From Pelobates cultripes (lineage: Eukaryota > Chordata > Amphibia > Anura > Pelobatidae): DNA of 64,000 bases. A program made the translations under genes and the position numbers. The stretch is taken from the NCBI GenBank assembly GCA_933207985.1, contig OW240912.1, positions 198,003,042 through 198,067,041 on the forward strand, in the 5' to 3' direction. Of the stretch, positions 1 through 9,055 are shown piece by piece. A model generated the notes under the pieces. The model made no database searches and was not told the origin of the DNA. It was given only the letters and a program-made list of their open reading frames with translations. Within the stretch, counting starts at the first letter, position 1. Each line of letters begins with the position of its first letter.

Positions 1-417
1 GGCAGACCATGGCAATCAGTTTTAGAGGCATAAAACTGGCACACCATGGCAATCAGTTTTAGAGGCATAAAATTGGAACACCATGGCATCCAGCTTTAGA
101 TGCATAAACTTGCAACATCATGACAATCACTTTTAGCTGCATAAACTTGGCACATCATTGCAATCAGCTTTAGAGGCATACAATTGGCATACCATGGCAA
201 ACAGTCTTAGCTGCATAAAATTGGCACACCATGGAAAACAGTCTTAGATGCATAAAATTGGCACAAAATGGAAAACAGCTTTAGATGCATACAACTGGCA
301 CATGATGGCAATCAGCATTAGAGGCATATAATTGCAACACCATGGCAATCAGTTTTAGATGCATAAAATTGGCATATCATGGCAGTTTTAGAGGCATAAT
401 TTGGCATATCATGGCAG
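1..417. repeat. 37-bp tandem satellite, left part
   Basis: Degenerate tandem repeat with a period of about 37 bp. Each unit reads roughly GCATAAAATTGGCACACC, then ATGGCAATCAGTTTTAGAG. Successive units begin near 29, 66 and 103. The array continues at 1518-1625 after an inserted element and probably begins before the window. It carries no coding signal. Confidence 0.9.
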
Positions 418-584
418 TAGGGATGCACCTAAATTTCGGCTGCCAAAATTTTTGGCTGAAAATGGGCCTATTCCATTTCAGCCAAAAAAAGGGTAAAATC
501 TGCTGAAAATAGGGCAGAGTGACATGGGAAGGGGCCCGGTGGCTTGCCCTGTGTGCTGCTGGGTGTGAGGCCCCTCCCATCTGC

Positions 585-745
585 CTGGGGAGAGAGCCAG
601 CACAGTCTGCAGCTCTGCCAGGTGTGAGCTGCAGACTGTGCTGTATCTCGCGATCTCTGGCCAATAAGAGCCTTGCCGCGGGTTACCACGGCAACGCTCT
701 GACATCTGGAGCTCGCGAGATACAGCACAGTTTGCAACTCAGGCC
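585..745. repeat. GC-rich imperfect hairpin
   Basis: Nested inverted repeat. The left arm contains GCAGACTGTGCTGTATCTCG and the right arm the reverse of CGAGATACAGCACAGT. The centre is at the CCGCGG-containing segment near 675-690. A hairpin of the same design occurs at 2150-2310, so both probably come from one repeat family. Confidence 0.75.
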
Positions 746-859
746 TGGCGGAGCTGCAGACTGGAGAGACAGACAACCGGACCACCAGGAAGCCAGGACA
801 CTGGACCATCAGGAAAAGACATTTTTTTTTTTTTTTTAAATAAGGTATTTCTAACAACC

Positions 860-1470
860 CTCCCTCCCTCAGTCACTATCACCAGTCACCCTCTCCCTCC
901 CTCACTCTGCCACCAGTCACCCTGTCACCCCCTCACTCTGTCACCAGTGACCCCGTCACCCCCTCACTCTGTCACCAGTGACCCCCTCCCTTAATATGTC
1001 ACCCTCTCACTCTGTCACCAGTCACCCCTTCCCTTACTGCAACTCCCTCACTCTGCCACCTGTCACCCCCTCCTTCCCTCACTCTCCCACACTCTGTCAC
1101 TCCGTCTCTCCCACGCTCTGTCACCCCCTCCCTCACATGCTCTGCCACCTGTCACCCCCTCTCTGCCATCCCACACCACACTATGTGCCCTACACCCCTA
1201 TCACACCACACTATGTGCCCTACACACACATACTACATCCCTAGCCCACCCCACACTATGTGCCTTACACAAACTACATCCATATCCCACACCGCACCGT
1301 GTTTCTTACACACACTACATAACCTACACACTACATCTATGTACTGCACCACACCATGTTCCCTACACACACTATATAACCTACACACATACACACTACA
1401 TCCCTTTCCCACACCTCACTATATTCCATATACACACTACATAACCTACACAAATCATTTGGGGGGGGGG
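860..1470. repeat. C-rich and CA-rich minisatellites
   Basis: First a CCCTCACTCTGTCACCAGT-type repeat (about 870-1160), then a CACACTATGTGCCCTACAC-type repeat (about 1165-1455). The second is flanked by a G-run at 1460. Open reading frames across these are by-products of low complexity. Confidence 0.85.
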
Positions 1471-1517
1471 AGTGATTTTCGGTTTCGGTCCAGAATATTC
1501 ATTTCAGTGCATCCCTA

Positions 1518-1625
1518 AATGCCAGTTTTAGAGCAATAATTTTGGCATATCATGGCAGTTTTAGAGGCAGAAACTTGGCACATCACGGTAATCTGTTTTA
1601 GAGGCATACAACTTATGTATGTGTG
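1518..1625. repeat. 37-bp tandem satellite, right part
   Basis: Continuation of the 37-bp satellite after the inserted element. The units again read TTTTAGAGGCA then TTGGCATATCATGGCAG. Confidence 0.85.
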
Positions 1626-2085
1626 TTTGAATGTAAGCATGTTTTTATATGAAGTATGTGTGTGAATGTTGGTGTTTGAATGCAGGTGTGCATTTGTGTG
1701 CAGTGTATACACTTCCACACACATACAGAGACACACATGCAAATACACAGACACACAAATACGCACACTGACACACCAATACACACAGACATACACACAA
1801 TGACACCTAGTTTCCCACACATAGATACACAGACACTCATGTACACAGATACACACACACACAGAGACAGGAGGTGAGGGTGACAGTGTGGGGGGGCAGG
1901 GTGAAAAAGGGTTACAATGGGCGGGCATGGGGAAAAAGGGTTACAATGTTGGGGGCATCGGGATAAAGGGGATACAGTGGGGGGGGGGCAGGGTGCTAAG
2001 GGGTTACAGTGTGGACCAGGGAGAGAAGAGGTTATAGTGAGGGAGGGGTTACATTTTGGGGGGGGGGAAAGGTGTGGGGGCTGTG
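1626..2085. repeat. CA/TG microsatellite and G-rich minisatellite
   Basis: From 1626 to 1880 there is alternating TGTG and CACA sequence with a change of orientation near 1700. From 1880 to 2085 there is a repeat of about 30 bp of the type GGGGGCAGGGTGAAAAAGGG. No gene is visible. Confidence 0.8.
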
Positions 2086-2100
2086 TCCTACCTTTATTAA

Positions 2101-2490
2101 ATTCCCTGGTGGTCTAGTGTGCTCCCTGGTGGTCCGGTGGGTTAACGCTCCGGTCTGCAGCTACGCCGGGTGCAGAGCTGCAGACCATGTGATAGAAGTC
2201 TTGCGAGCACCCAGAGTGTTGCCGCGGTAACACTCAGGGGGCTCGCAAGACTTCTATCATACGGTCTGCAGCTCTGCACCCGGAGTAGTTGCAGACCAGA
2301 GGTGCTGGGCAGACTGATTGAAGGGAGCCAAGCGGCATACAAGGCAAGCCGCCGGGTCCCCTCCTTGTGTCCGACCCGCCATCACGGACCGAGATCCCGT
2401 CTAATCAGTCTGCCTGATGGTCTCAGGTCCTGGAGGCGTTGGTCAGCGCAACCCACACTGACCCACACTTTGGGAAACCCTGCTCTAGTA
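2101..2490. mobile_element. Hairpin-bearing hAT-like fragment
   Basis: The core (about 2150-2310) is a long nested inverted repeat: GGTCTGCAGCT at the outside, GATAGAAGTCTTGCGAGC in the arms and GTTGCCGCGGTAAC at the centre. The right end near 2465-2490 reads CTTTGGGAAACCCTG, the reverse of the CAGGGTTTCCCAAAG terminus common in hAT elements. I could not find a left end with a matching target duplication. Confidence 0.55.
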
Positions 2491-2538
2491 ATATCCACTT
2501 CTTCATTGTCTATGGCCAGAATCTTATTGTCCTCCCAA

Positions 2539-3170
2539 CTACATTCTCCTCACAGGGAATGAATGCTCTTGATTAACATTTAGCTGCTTTACGAAGTATT
2601 TGGGAACAGGTTTAACATCTTTTGCCTCTTTTATCTCAGCAACAGAAGAGAGAAGCAGATTGGCATCATCGTGTAGCTCCTTCCTTTGGCAGGGGATAGG
2701 GTCTGGCTTTCTACACAAAATATATTTCTCTGAGTACCTTCCAAAAAGTTTTCTTTTCTCTTTATTGGTCCTTTTTGTATCCTGCATAGGTCAAACCATG
2801 TGTCTTATACTTTGGACTTGTTCCAGGAGTAGATCCAATGCATTTCATACCTCCCTGTTGAAATCTCTTGGTTTGTTTAATAAGTTCACTAGGCCACGGA
2901 CTTTTCCGCCTCCTATTTCTGTTTCTATGTGGAGGAGTTTGAGGTTGAAGCAATTCTTAATTCTTGACTCCTTTGGGCTCGCCTTCAGTATCTTGTTCAT
3001 TGAAAGGTTTATGGTCCTGAGGAGCGTATTTAGGTGCCTGTTGTTAATGTCTATGCTCATCGTTTCGTTCATTCTTTTCATCTTCGCCAACCTGACAAGC
3101 CTGGTCACCCACGGGTTAATGTTATGATACTTACCAGATAAATGCCGTAAATTAAATTCTCTTTGCAAGT
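2539..3170 (-). pseudogene. Unassigned retroelement-like coding remnant
   Basis: Three overlapping minus-strand reading frames (3168-2845, 2953-2762 and 2787-2539) follow one another in the same direction. They read as a lysine- and arginine-rich protein broken by frameshifts, with stretches such as NRHLNTLLRTINLSMNKIL and KYFVKQLNV. The composition and length look like an ancient retroelement protein, but I cannot recognise a catalytic motif or a family. A chance reading frame is possible. A translated search against transposon proteins would decide. Confidence 0.35.
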
Positions 3171-3442
3171 CGCTTGTGTCAAATTTACAGTTCAGCCTTC
3201 TGGGCTGTCTTCCTGCTTGATTGTCGCGTTCTTATATGCCGAACATTCATTGAACATCACTCGCGATTCTGAAGTGTCCACATTACCTAGATGACCTTTC
3301 TTGAACTTTTTGGAGTTGCATTGGTAGACCAATCAGAACATAAGTAACCCTATATGTCTTTTTTAGGCCCTAATTCAGTGCCATATGGTGGTTTCTACCT
3401 TGACACTGATTAGTGTATTTCTTAAGTCTGGGTTCACCTTGG

Positions 3443-3830
3443 TTAAAGGACCACTATAGTGTCAGGAAAACCTTTTTCCTGGCACTATAGTGCCCTGAGG
3501 GTGCCCCCACCCTCAGGGACCCCCTCCCGCCGGGCTCTGGGGGGAGGAAGGGGTTAAACTTACCTCTTTCTCCAGCGCCGGGCGGGGAGCTCTCCTCCTC
3601 CTCTTCTTCGGCTGAATGCGCATGCGTGGCAGGAGCCGCGCGCGCATTCAGCCAGTCCATAGGAAAGCATTCTCAATGCTTTCCTATGGACGCTGGCGTC
3701 GTCTCACTCTGATTTTCAGAGTGACAAGCACGCAAGCGCCTCTAGCGGCTGTCAATGAGACAGCCACTGGAGGCTGGATTAACCCTAACATAAACATAGC
3801 AGTTTCTCTGAGACTCTCTGACACTATATG
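3443..3830. mobile_element. TTAA-type MITE, right end lost
   Basis: Begins TTAAAGGACCACTATAGTG and continues with CCTGAGGGTGCCCCCACCC, the same interior as the complete MITE at 41650-42057. The inverted right end is missing. The sequence merges into anonymous DNA near 3830. Confidence 0.75.
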
Positions 3831-4043
3831 TCTTATCTGTGATGTGAAGGATTTAAGAAGGCAGGAGAGAGCCTGTATGTGTAGACCAGGAAGAATTCAA
3901 GGTTGTTAGACAATGGGTACAAGAGAGATGGAAAGGAACTAAGAGCCAGCTTAGGCGGCAGTCTGTGCCAAATATTCAGAGTGGAGAGGACAAAAGTCTG
4001 TTGGGTAAAGAATCTCCTACTATTTAAATGTTTTCTTCATACT

Positions 4044-4373
4044 TAAAGGGACACTAACATCACCAGAACCACTACAGCTTAATGCAGTGGTTCTGGTGTC
4101 TAAGGCTTGTCCCGGCAGGCTCAGGAATGTAAAAGCTGACTTTTCAGAGAAAAGGATTTACATTACTGCCTAGTAACACCTCACTCTGACAGCCACTAAA
4201 GGAACTTTCTGGATTAGGTCTTGTAATCTTTGCAGGGCCAACGTTCAGTAACTCCACGTTCTGCATGAAGACACTGAAGGCTCCCCATAGAGATGCTTTG
4301 ACATCAATCAAGATGATAATTGGTGGCATGCGCAATAGTCTCCCCATGGTTTCCTATGGGAAAGCTTTTTATT
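4044..4373. mobile_element. TTAA-type MITE interrupted by a hAT
   Basis: Starts TTAAAGGGACACTAACATCA with the CCAGAACCACTACAGCTTA interior typical of this MITE group. It runs until the composite hAT that enters at 4382. A matching right end is not seen beyond that insertion. Confidence 0.65.
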
Positions 4374-4381
4374 GGCCTAGA

Positions 4382-4768
4382 CAAGTAGTAGACAACTTGG
4401 TCACTACCGCCTACTAGTGGGCAGTTTGAGATTTCAGGTGGGCGGTGGTGGGTTATGCAGAAAAAGCATAAGAGGAGGACCCGGAGGAGCTGCAGCCTGA
4501 GCTCCGGGTCCTCTATCCCTCCCTCCCCCGCCGGCTGTCAGCACTGTGCCTGCGGACCGGGGAGGGAGATCTGTGATCTCCCCTCCGGTCCGCAGGCACA
4601 TTGCTGGGCTGGCAGGAGAGGGAGACCGTCGGTATTCTCGGGGGGGGCAATTGCCCCGTTGCCCCCCCGGATCCGCCACTGGGCTGGCGGCCGGCGGCGG
4701 CTACATGGGCCACATGACGAGGTCTGGCGGGCCGGATTCGGCCCGCGGGCCTTGTGTTTGACACCCGT
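4382..4768. mobile_element. Composite non-autonomous hAT with 8-bp target duplication
   Basis: The flanks carry the identical 8-mer ggcctaga at 4374-4381 and 4769-4776, the hAT signature. The right end reads GTGTTTGACACCCGT next to GGCCCGCGGGCC, a Charlie-like terminus. The left end CAAGTAGTAGACAACTTGG resembles a different hAT terminus, so the element may be a chimera of two subfamilies. The inside is GC-rich and partly self-complementary (GCCTGCGGACCGG against CCGGTCCGCAGGC at about 4549-4597). No transposase is present. Confidence 0.75.
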
Positions 4769-4790
4769 GGCCTAGAGGGTTGTTAGCTAC

Positions 4791-4836
4791 ACTTCGCTGA
4801 TGAGACACAAAGAAGGTCAAAATGATCGTCCAGGGT
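4791..4836 (+). ncRNA. Decayed hammerhead-like motif
   Basis: The order CTGATGAG (4797-4804), GAC/GTC stem II with a short loop, then GATCGTC (4824-4830) matches a type I hammerhead with the minimal stem III known from Penelope-like elements. The GAAA core box reads CAAAAT here instead of GAAAC, so the core is broken. Stem I is weak. This is most likely a dead copy of the unit seen in better shape on the minus strand at 43430-43474. Downstream sequence to about 4935 resembles the same terminal repeat. Confidence 0.5.
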
Positions 4837-4934
4837 TGCTGTAAGAACTTGCTGGCATTTTGGTTCTAGTCTGCCCTTTTGTGTGAGATCGGTCTGATGT
4901 TCACCAGTATAGGTGCACTCTGTAATGGCACAAC

Positions 4935-6245
4935 TAAGCAAAAACTGCTTGAGGATTTATCAAAGGGCAAGCTATTGAATTTTTCTAAGCTTTTGTCTAT
5001 TATCAGAATTCTCAATATCTCTTTTTTTGTTACAAGTCTGAACATATTCTTTCACCTCTTTAAGAGATGACCACCAGAAGTTACATGATATCAAAGCAGT
5101 AGTCTTAATTATACCAGAATGCCCTGCAGACTTGTTCTCATGAAACAACGAAAGAATGACTTGTCTATCTTCTGGTGTGACGTATAGTTTGTCTGGAGGT
5201 TTAGTTGCAATGGATTTGTGTTATGTAGACAATCTAACAATGAAGACGAAATTGAAAGAATAGTGTTGGCAATGATTCTTTCAGGACGCATAACAGGACT
5301 CTCCTCCTCTCTATCTTCTTCTGCATATTCAACTTGCCAGTATAAAGCCTGTGCTTTAGCATTACGAAAGCCAGGTATATACTTTTGTGAGGAGATTGAA
5401 ACGGAAGTGGAAGAGAGACCATCTAGCCTGGTGGGATGTCAATCTTTTTAGCCTCTCCTAGATAAGAGATTTTTGTGGTCAATTAATATAATAAGAGGAT
5501 CTTTTAGAGCCTTTTAAGAGATGTCTTCACTGTATATGAACATGTGTTGCCTGTATTGAGCCCTTTGCCTGAACTTGGCTACCCTTTTTGGATTACCCTT
5601 CAACTATTTATCTGCAAGCTACCTGACCTTACTGTTGACTGTCTTCCCACCACAACCTCACCCTCTTCTTTTTGGTGACAACACATCTTTTTTTTCTATT
5701 TGGAAGTCTACAACACAAAGACTGCTTATAGCATGAAGCCATTGTTAAACTACATGGGACCTAGAATAGGTGGTAGGTGAGCTTACAGTTAAATGGCCAA
5801 ACTTTCAGTTATTTAAATGAGCATAGGAATTTAGGATAGTGCGCAGGAAACTTCAAATGGTCCTGTTCTGAATACGGTTAAACCATCTGGTACTGTACGG
5901 AGTCATTTTGAATGCAAAATCTGGACCTTGCTCATGCTATTTACATGGCCAGATTTGCCATAAACCCAGCGAGGCCACATAGCCAGGAGGGAGGGCTGGA
6001 AGGCCATTGATGAGATCAAAGAGAATTCTACTGTATCAGAGCATTGGTCTGGGTTACATCTGGCACTTTACCCCCCGCCGGCCGGAAAGGAGTTGTCTGC
6101 ACCCACCGGTTGTGCAGAGCAGACAAGCAACATCTCCCACTGGATCACCAGTGACCATGATTCCCCTCTCCTTGACCCAAGGAAAGACTCAGGGAGGGCC
6201 GGGGAAATTTACATATTCTCCCTACCACAGCCCCTATCCCCCATA
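4935..6245. other. No recognisable feature
   Basis: I see no gene, repeat array or transposon end that I can name. Short reading frames here have no family resemblance and no splice-supported structure. Confidence 0.6.
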
Positions 6246-6538
6246 TTAAAGGGACACTATAGTCTCCAGAACAACTACAGCTTATTGAATTTGTCAGTGT
6301 CAGCCAATTCTATGGGGAAGCATTGGGATTGGATCAGGCTACCACTTCTGCTGATGTCAGCAGGCAGTGGGCAGGTCTAAAGGAAACAGGCACAAAGCAT
6401 GCAGCTGCAGACTTGAATACAAGTAAGATTTACTATATTTAGGGAGGCATGAGGGGACCAGGGTGGCTAGATTGTGGTTTTAATCCTATAGGATCAGGAA
6501 TACATGTTTGTGTTCCTGACCCTATAGTGCTCCTTTAA
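6246..6538. mobile_element. Complete TTAA-type MITE
   Basis: The left end is TTAAAGGGACACTATAGTC (6246) and the right end is CCTATAGTGCTCCTTTAA (to 6538). The inverted ends and the TTAA target duplication fit a non-autonomous piggyBac- or Kolobok-like family. The interior contains CCAGAACAACTACAGCTTA. Confidence 0.85.
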
Positions 6539-6589
6539 GGACCATTTCTCCCATTTAACACTCATACAACAGCCCCTGTCTTCCCATGG

Positions 6590-6860
6590 CATACACATCA
6601 GTCCCTATCACCTACACATACACTGCAGCCCCATTTACACACAGCATTCACAACACACACTCTGCCTTCACTATACACACACTACATCCACTACACATTC
6701 AAACACTCTGCATCCACTACACATAGACACTGCATCAACTACACACACTTCATCTAATATACACAGACACTACATCCACTACACAAACACACACCCTGCA
6801 CTCACTATACACAGACACTACATCCATTACACACACTACATCTAATACAAACAGACCCCC
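6590..6860. repeat. CA-rich minisatellite
   Basis: Degenerate units such as CACTACACACAGACACTACATC with a period of about 20-30 bp. No gene is visible. Confidence 0.75.
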
Positions 6861-7382
6861 ACGTCTAGTAGGGAAGAATGGTAATTGAAAACACTTACCA
6901 TAGTGACGTCACATGAAGGAGCACCCTTAAGTTTTATATAAGGCCGTGGAGATTTGTACATAAGAACCAAGGTCTCCTTGGCCTGAGCATCTGGTTCATT
7001 GAGCACTAGGTTCACCAATTTTAGTAACATTTTTAGTAGAATTGATTTGAGTTGTTGAGTTGTGCTTGGTTCCGGCCAAATCATTGGTAGAATCAGCTGG
7101 GAGTAAGGCAAAGAAAGGAAAAGATGAAGGGAAAAAAAAGGGGAGGGTTGGAGGAGTGAGGGAGATGGCAAGCACCTCCCTTGGTCACAGCCCACCGCGC
7201 CCCGTGGGCCTCTCCATGATCGCCTCGGCTGGGTGCATGTGCTATTTCCCAATCAACCTTTTCCCTGTCTTTTGCCCAGATTGGTTTCAAGTCTTCGAAT
7301 TTCCTTTTGTCTTCCACCTCTTGCACCTAACTCTCCCAGAAAGCTAGGATTATCGCCTTAGTGATGTTAAGGACTCGTAGGA

Positions 7383-8290
7383 TTACTGACTGTTTGTAGG
7401 TCGGTACGGACGGCAGGCACCGAAATTTCCTTGTCTGCCCTTGTTAAATGAATTGAAGGAAGTCTTGATGACCACTCGCAACAGGTACTGTGAGGTAGGC
7501 ATCCTGTATCTCTGTAACTCTTGCTGCCGATTTGGATCCTTGCTCTCTAACGGTTCCTGGCGGATATGATTCAATCCCTTGTAGCATTGGAGGAAGGCAG
7601 CTGATATTTGTTCCGGGAGGTGATGGACTCGGTGCGTTGAGTCGTTAATTTTAGAAATATACATTTGGATTCTGCGTTGTTTAAGGAGATTAGTGAGCAA
7701 CCTGCCACATTTATTTCCTTGTTCATAAATCATTTGTTTGAAATGTTGAAAGGAGCGTTGAATAGTGCTGTTCAGAAGTGTGGAGAATTGGCTGCGTTTA
7801 AGGAGAAATTTGCGGTATATAGTTTCCTCCAGTGATCGCTTGTGTTGGCTAGGTCTGAAACTGCTCATGCTGCTTCCATCTTGCGTGTTGAGCATAACGC
7901 AATGAAGTGTCCACGGATCACCGCTTTATGGGCCTCCCTACAGGTCAAGGGTGTTGTATCCCCCTTCTCGTTTATTGGTAAAGTAGTCCTGGAGAGTATT
8001 CCTGATTTCTTCAACTAATACAGGGTCTGAAAAGATGGATTAATTTAAGCGCCACAAAGATTGATGGGGCTGGAACACAGGCGACCTTAGCCGTAAGTGG
8101 AGGGGCAGTGATCCGACCATGACATGGGTAAAATTTCCGACTTCACTAGGATGGTGAGATCATGGTACAGTACCAGGAAGTAGTCTAACCTTGAGTAAGA
8201 AGCATGCGGAATCCACCTCATCTGCAGAGGCCATAGGGGAGAAACCGACAGGAATCTGGGGGGCGACCTGAGATCCATAAGGAGCATGCA
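7383..8290 (-). pseudogene. L1-type ORF2 fragment: end of endonuclease and linker to reverse transcriptase
   Basis: Read from right to left, 8287-8087 gives SYSRLDYFLV and then PMSWSDHCP, the last block of an APE-type endonuclease with its SDH motif. Next, 7895-7383 gives a long basic segment with YEQGNKCGRLL and KINDSTHRVHHLPEQI, the linker found before the reverse transcriptase of frog L1 elements. The frame shifts near 7900-8080. The reverse transcriptase core itself is not present. It is a dead, doubly truncated LINE. Similarity to vertebrate L1/Tx1 proteins is from family knowledge and has not been searched. Confidence 0.8.
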
Positions 8291-8329
8291 GGTCCCTGTT
8301 GGACTTCATTGTGATCACATAGCAGAAAA

Positions 8330-8670
8330 GAAATAGTTACATAGTTACATAGCTGAAAAGAGACTTGCGTCCATCAAGTTCAGCCTACTTCACATTTGTT
8401 TTTTGCTGTTGATCCAAAAGAAGGCAAAAAAACCCAGTTTGAAGCACAATTTTGCAACAAGCTAGGAAAAAAAATTCCTTCTTGACCCCAGAATGGCAGT
8501 CAGATTTATCCTTGGATCAAGCAGTTATTACCCTACATTGAAAGATTATATCCTTGAATATTCTGTTCTTGCAAGTATGCATCTAATAGCCGTTTGTACA
8601 TCTGTATGGACTCTGATAAAGCCACTTCTTCAGGCAGAGAATTCCACATCCTGATTGTTCTTACAGTAAA
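8330..8670 (-). mobile_element. Rex1-like LINE, 3' end
   Basis: The left margin has the repeating tail TAGTTACATAGTTACATAGC, which on the minus strand is the end of the element. Reading leftwards from about 8670, the frame gives TVRTIRMWNSLPEEVALSES, the typical C-terminus of a non-LTR reverse transcriptase protein of the Rex1/Babar group. A 3' untranslated region follows. It is 5'-truncated and therefore dead. The family name is moderately certain and the LINE nature is clear. Confidence 0.75.
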
Positions 8671-8850
8671 AACACCTTACTGGCGCAGCATTTTACTGTG
8701 CATGCACAAGTGCCTCCTATTGCTTTCCTATTCATCAGCATTGGATTAGCTGAGATCATATTGTTACTTTAACTGCTAAAGGGCTAGGAATTGAGCAGTT
8801 AGACTGCAGAGGCATTCTCTATACACAAAAACTACTTAGTGTCACTTTAA
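8671..8850. mobile_element. Partial TTAA-type MITE
   Basis: Ends TAGTGTCACTTTAA near 8828-8846, matching the right terminus of the local MITE group. The left terminus is not recognisable. Confidence 0.5.
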
Positions 8851-9055
8851 GCAACAATAGTAATAAACAAGTATATGCAATTTTCTGAAATTTTGAACAT
8901 ATTAATTAACTTATTCATTTGGCCCTGCATGAGAAGGTGCCTACATACACCTGCGCTCACTCCCATCACTACTGGGCAGCAGCAAAGACTATAGGACACA
9001 TCAGCCTCAATATATAGTAAAAAACTAAGAAAAACAAGTTACCTGCGCTCTCTCC

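Larger units (their letters stand above)
418..1517. mobile_element. Non-autonomous hAT-like element inside the satellite
   Basis: The ends are inverted: TAGGGATGCACCTAAATTTC at the left and a GTGCATCCCTA-type end at the right, as in many fish and frog hAT MITEs. The flanking 8-mers are catggcag (410-417) and aatgccag (1518-1525). They match at 6 of 8 positions, and the satellite unit resumes after the second, so they look like an aged 8-bp target duplication. The inside has no transposase. It holds a GC-rich hairpin (about 585-745), a T-run and C-rich and CA-rich minisatellites (860-1470). A TA-duplicating family is the alternative. Confidence 0.7.

Noticed and set aside
2103..2150. tRNA-Glu-like start: CCCTGGTGGTCTAGTG followed by CCCTGGTGGTCCGGTGG
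   Set aside because: The A-box-like word is present twice, but there is no B box (GGTTCGANNCC) and no cloverleaf. It is more likely part of a hAT-type repeat leader.
6842..7252. 136-codon minus-strand frame upstream of the L1 ORF2 fossil
   Set aside because: It does not continue the ORF2 protein, shows no conserved motif, and half of it overlaps purine-rich low-complexity sequence.
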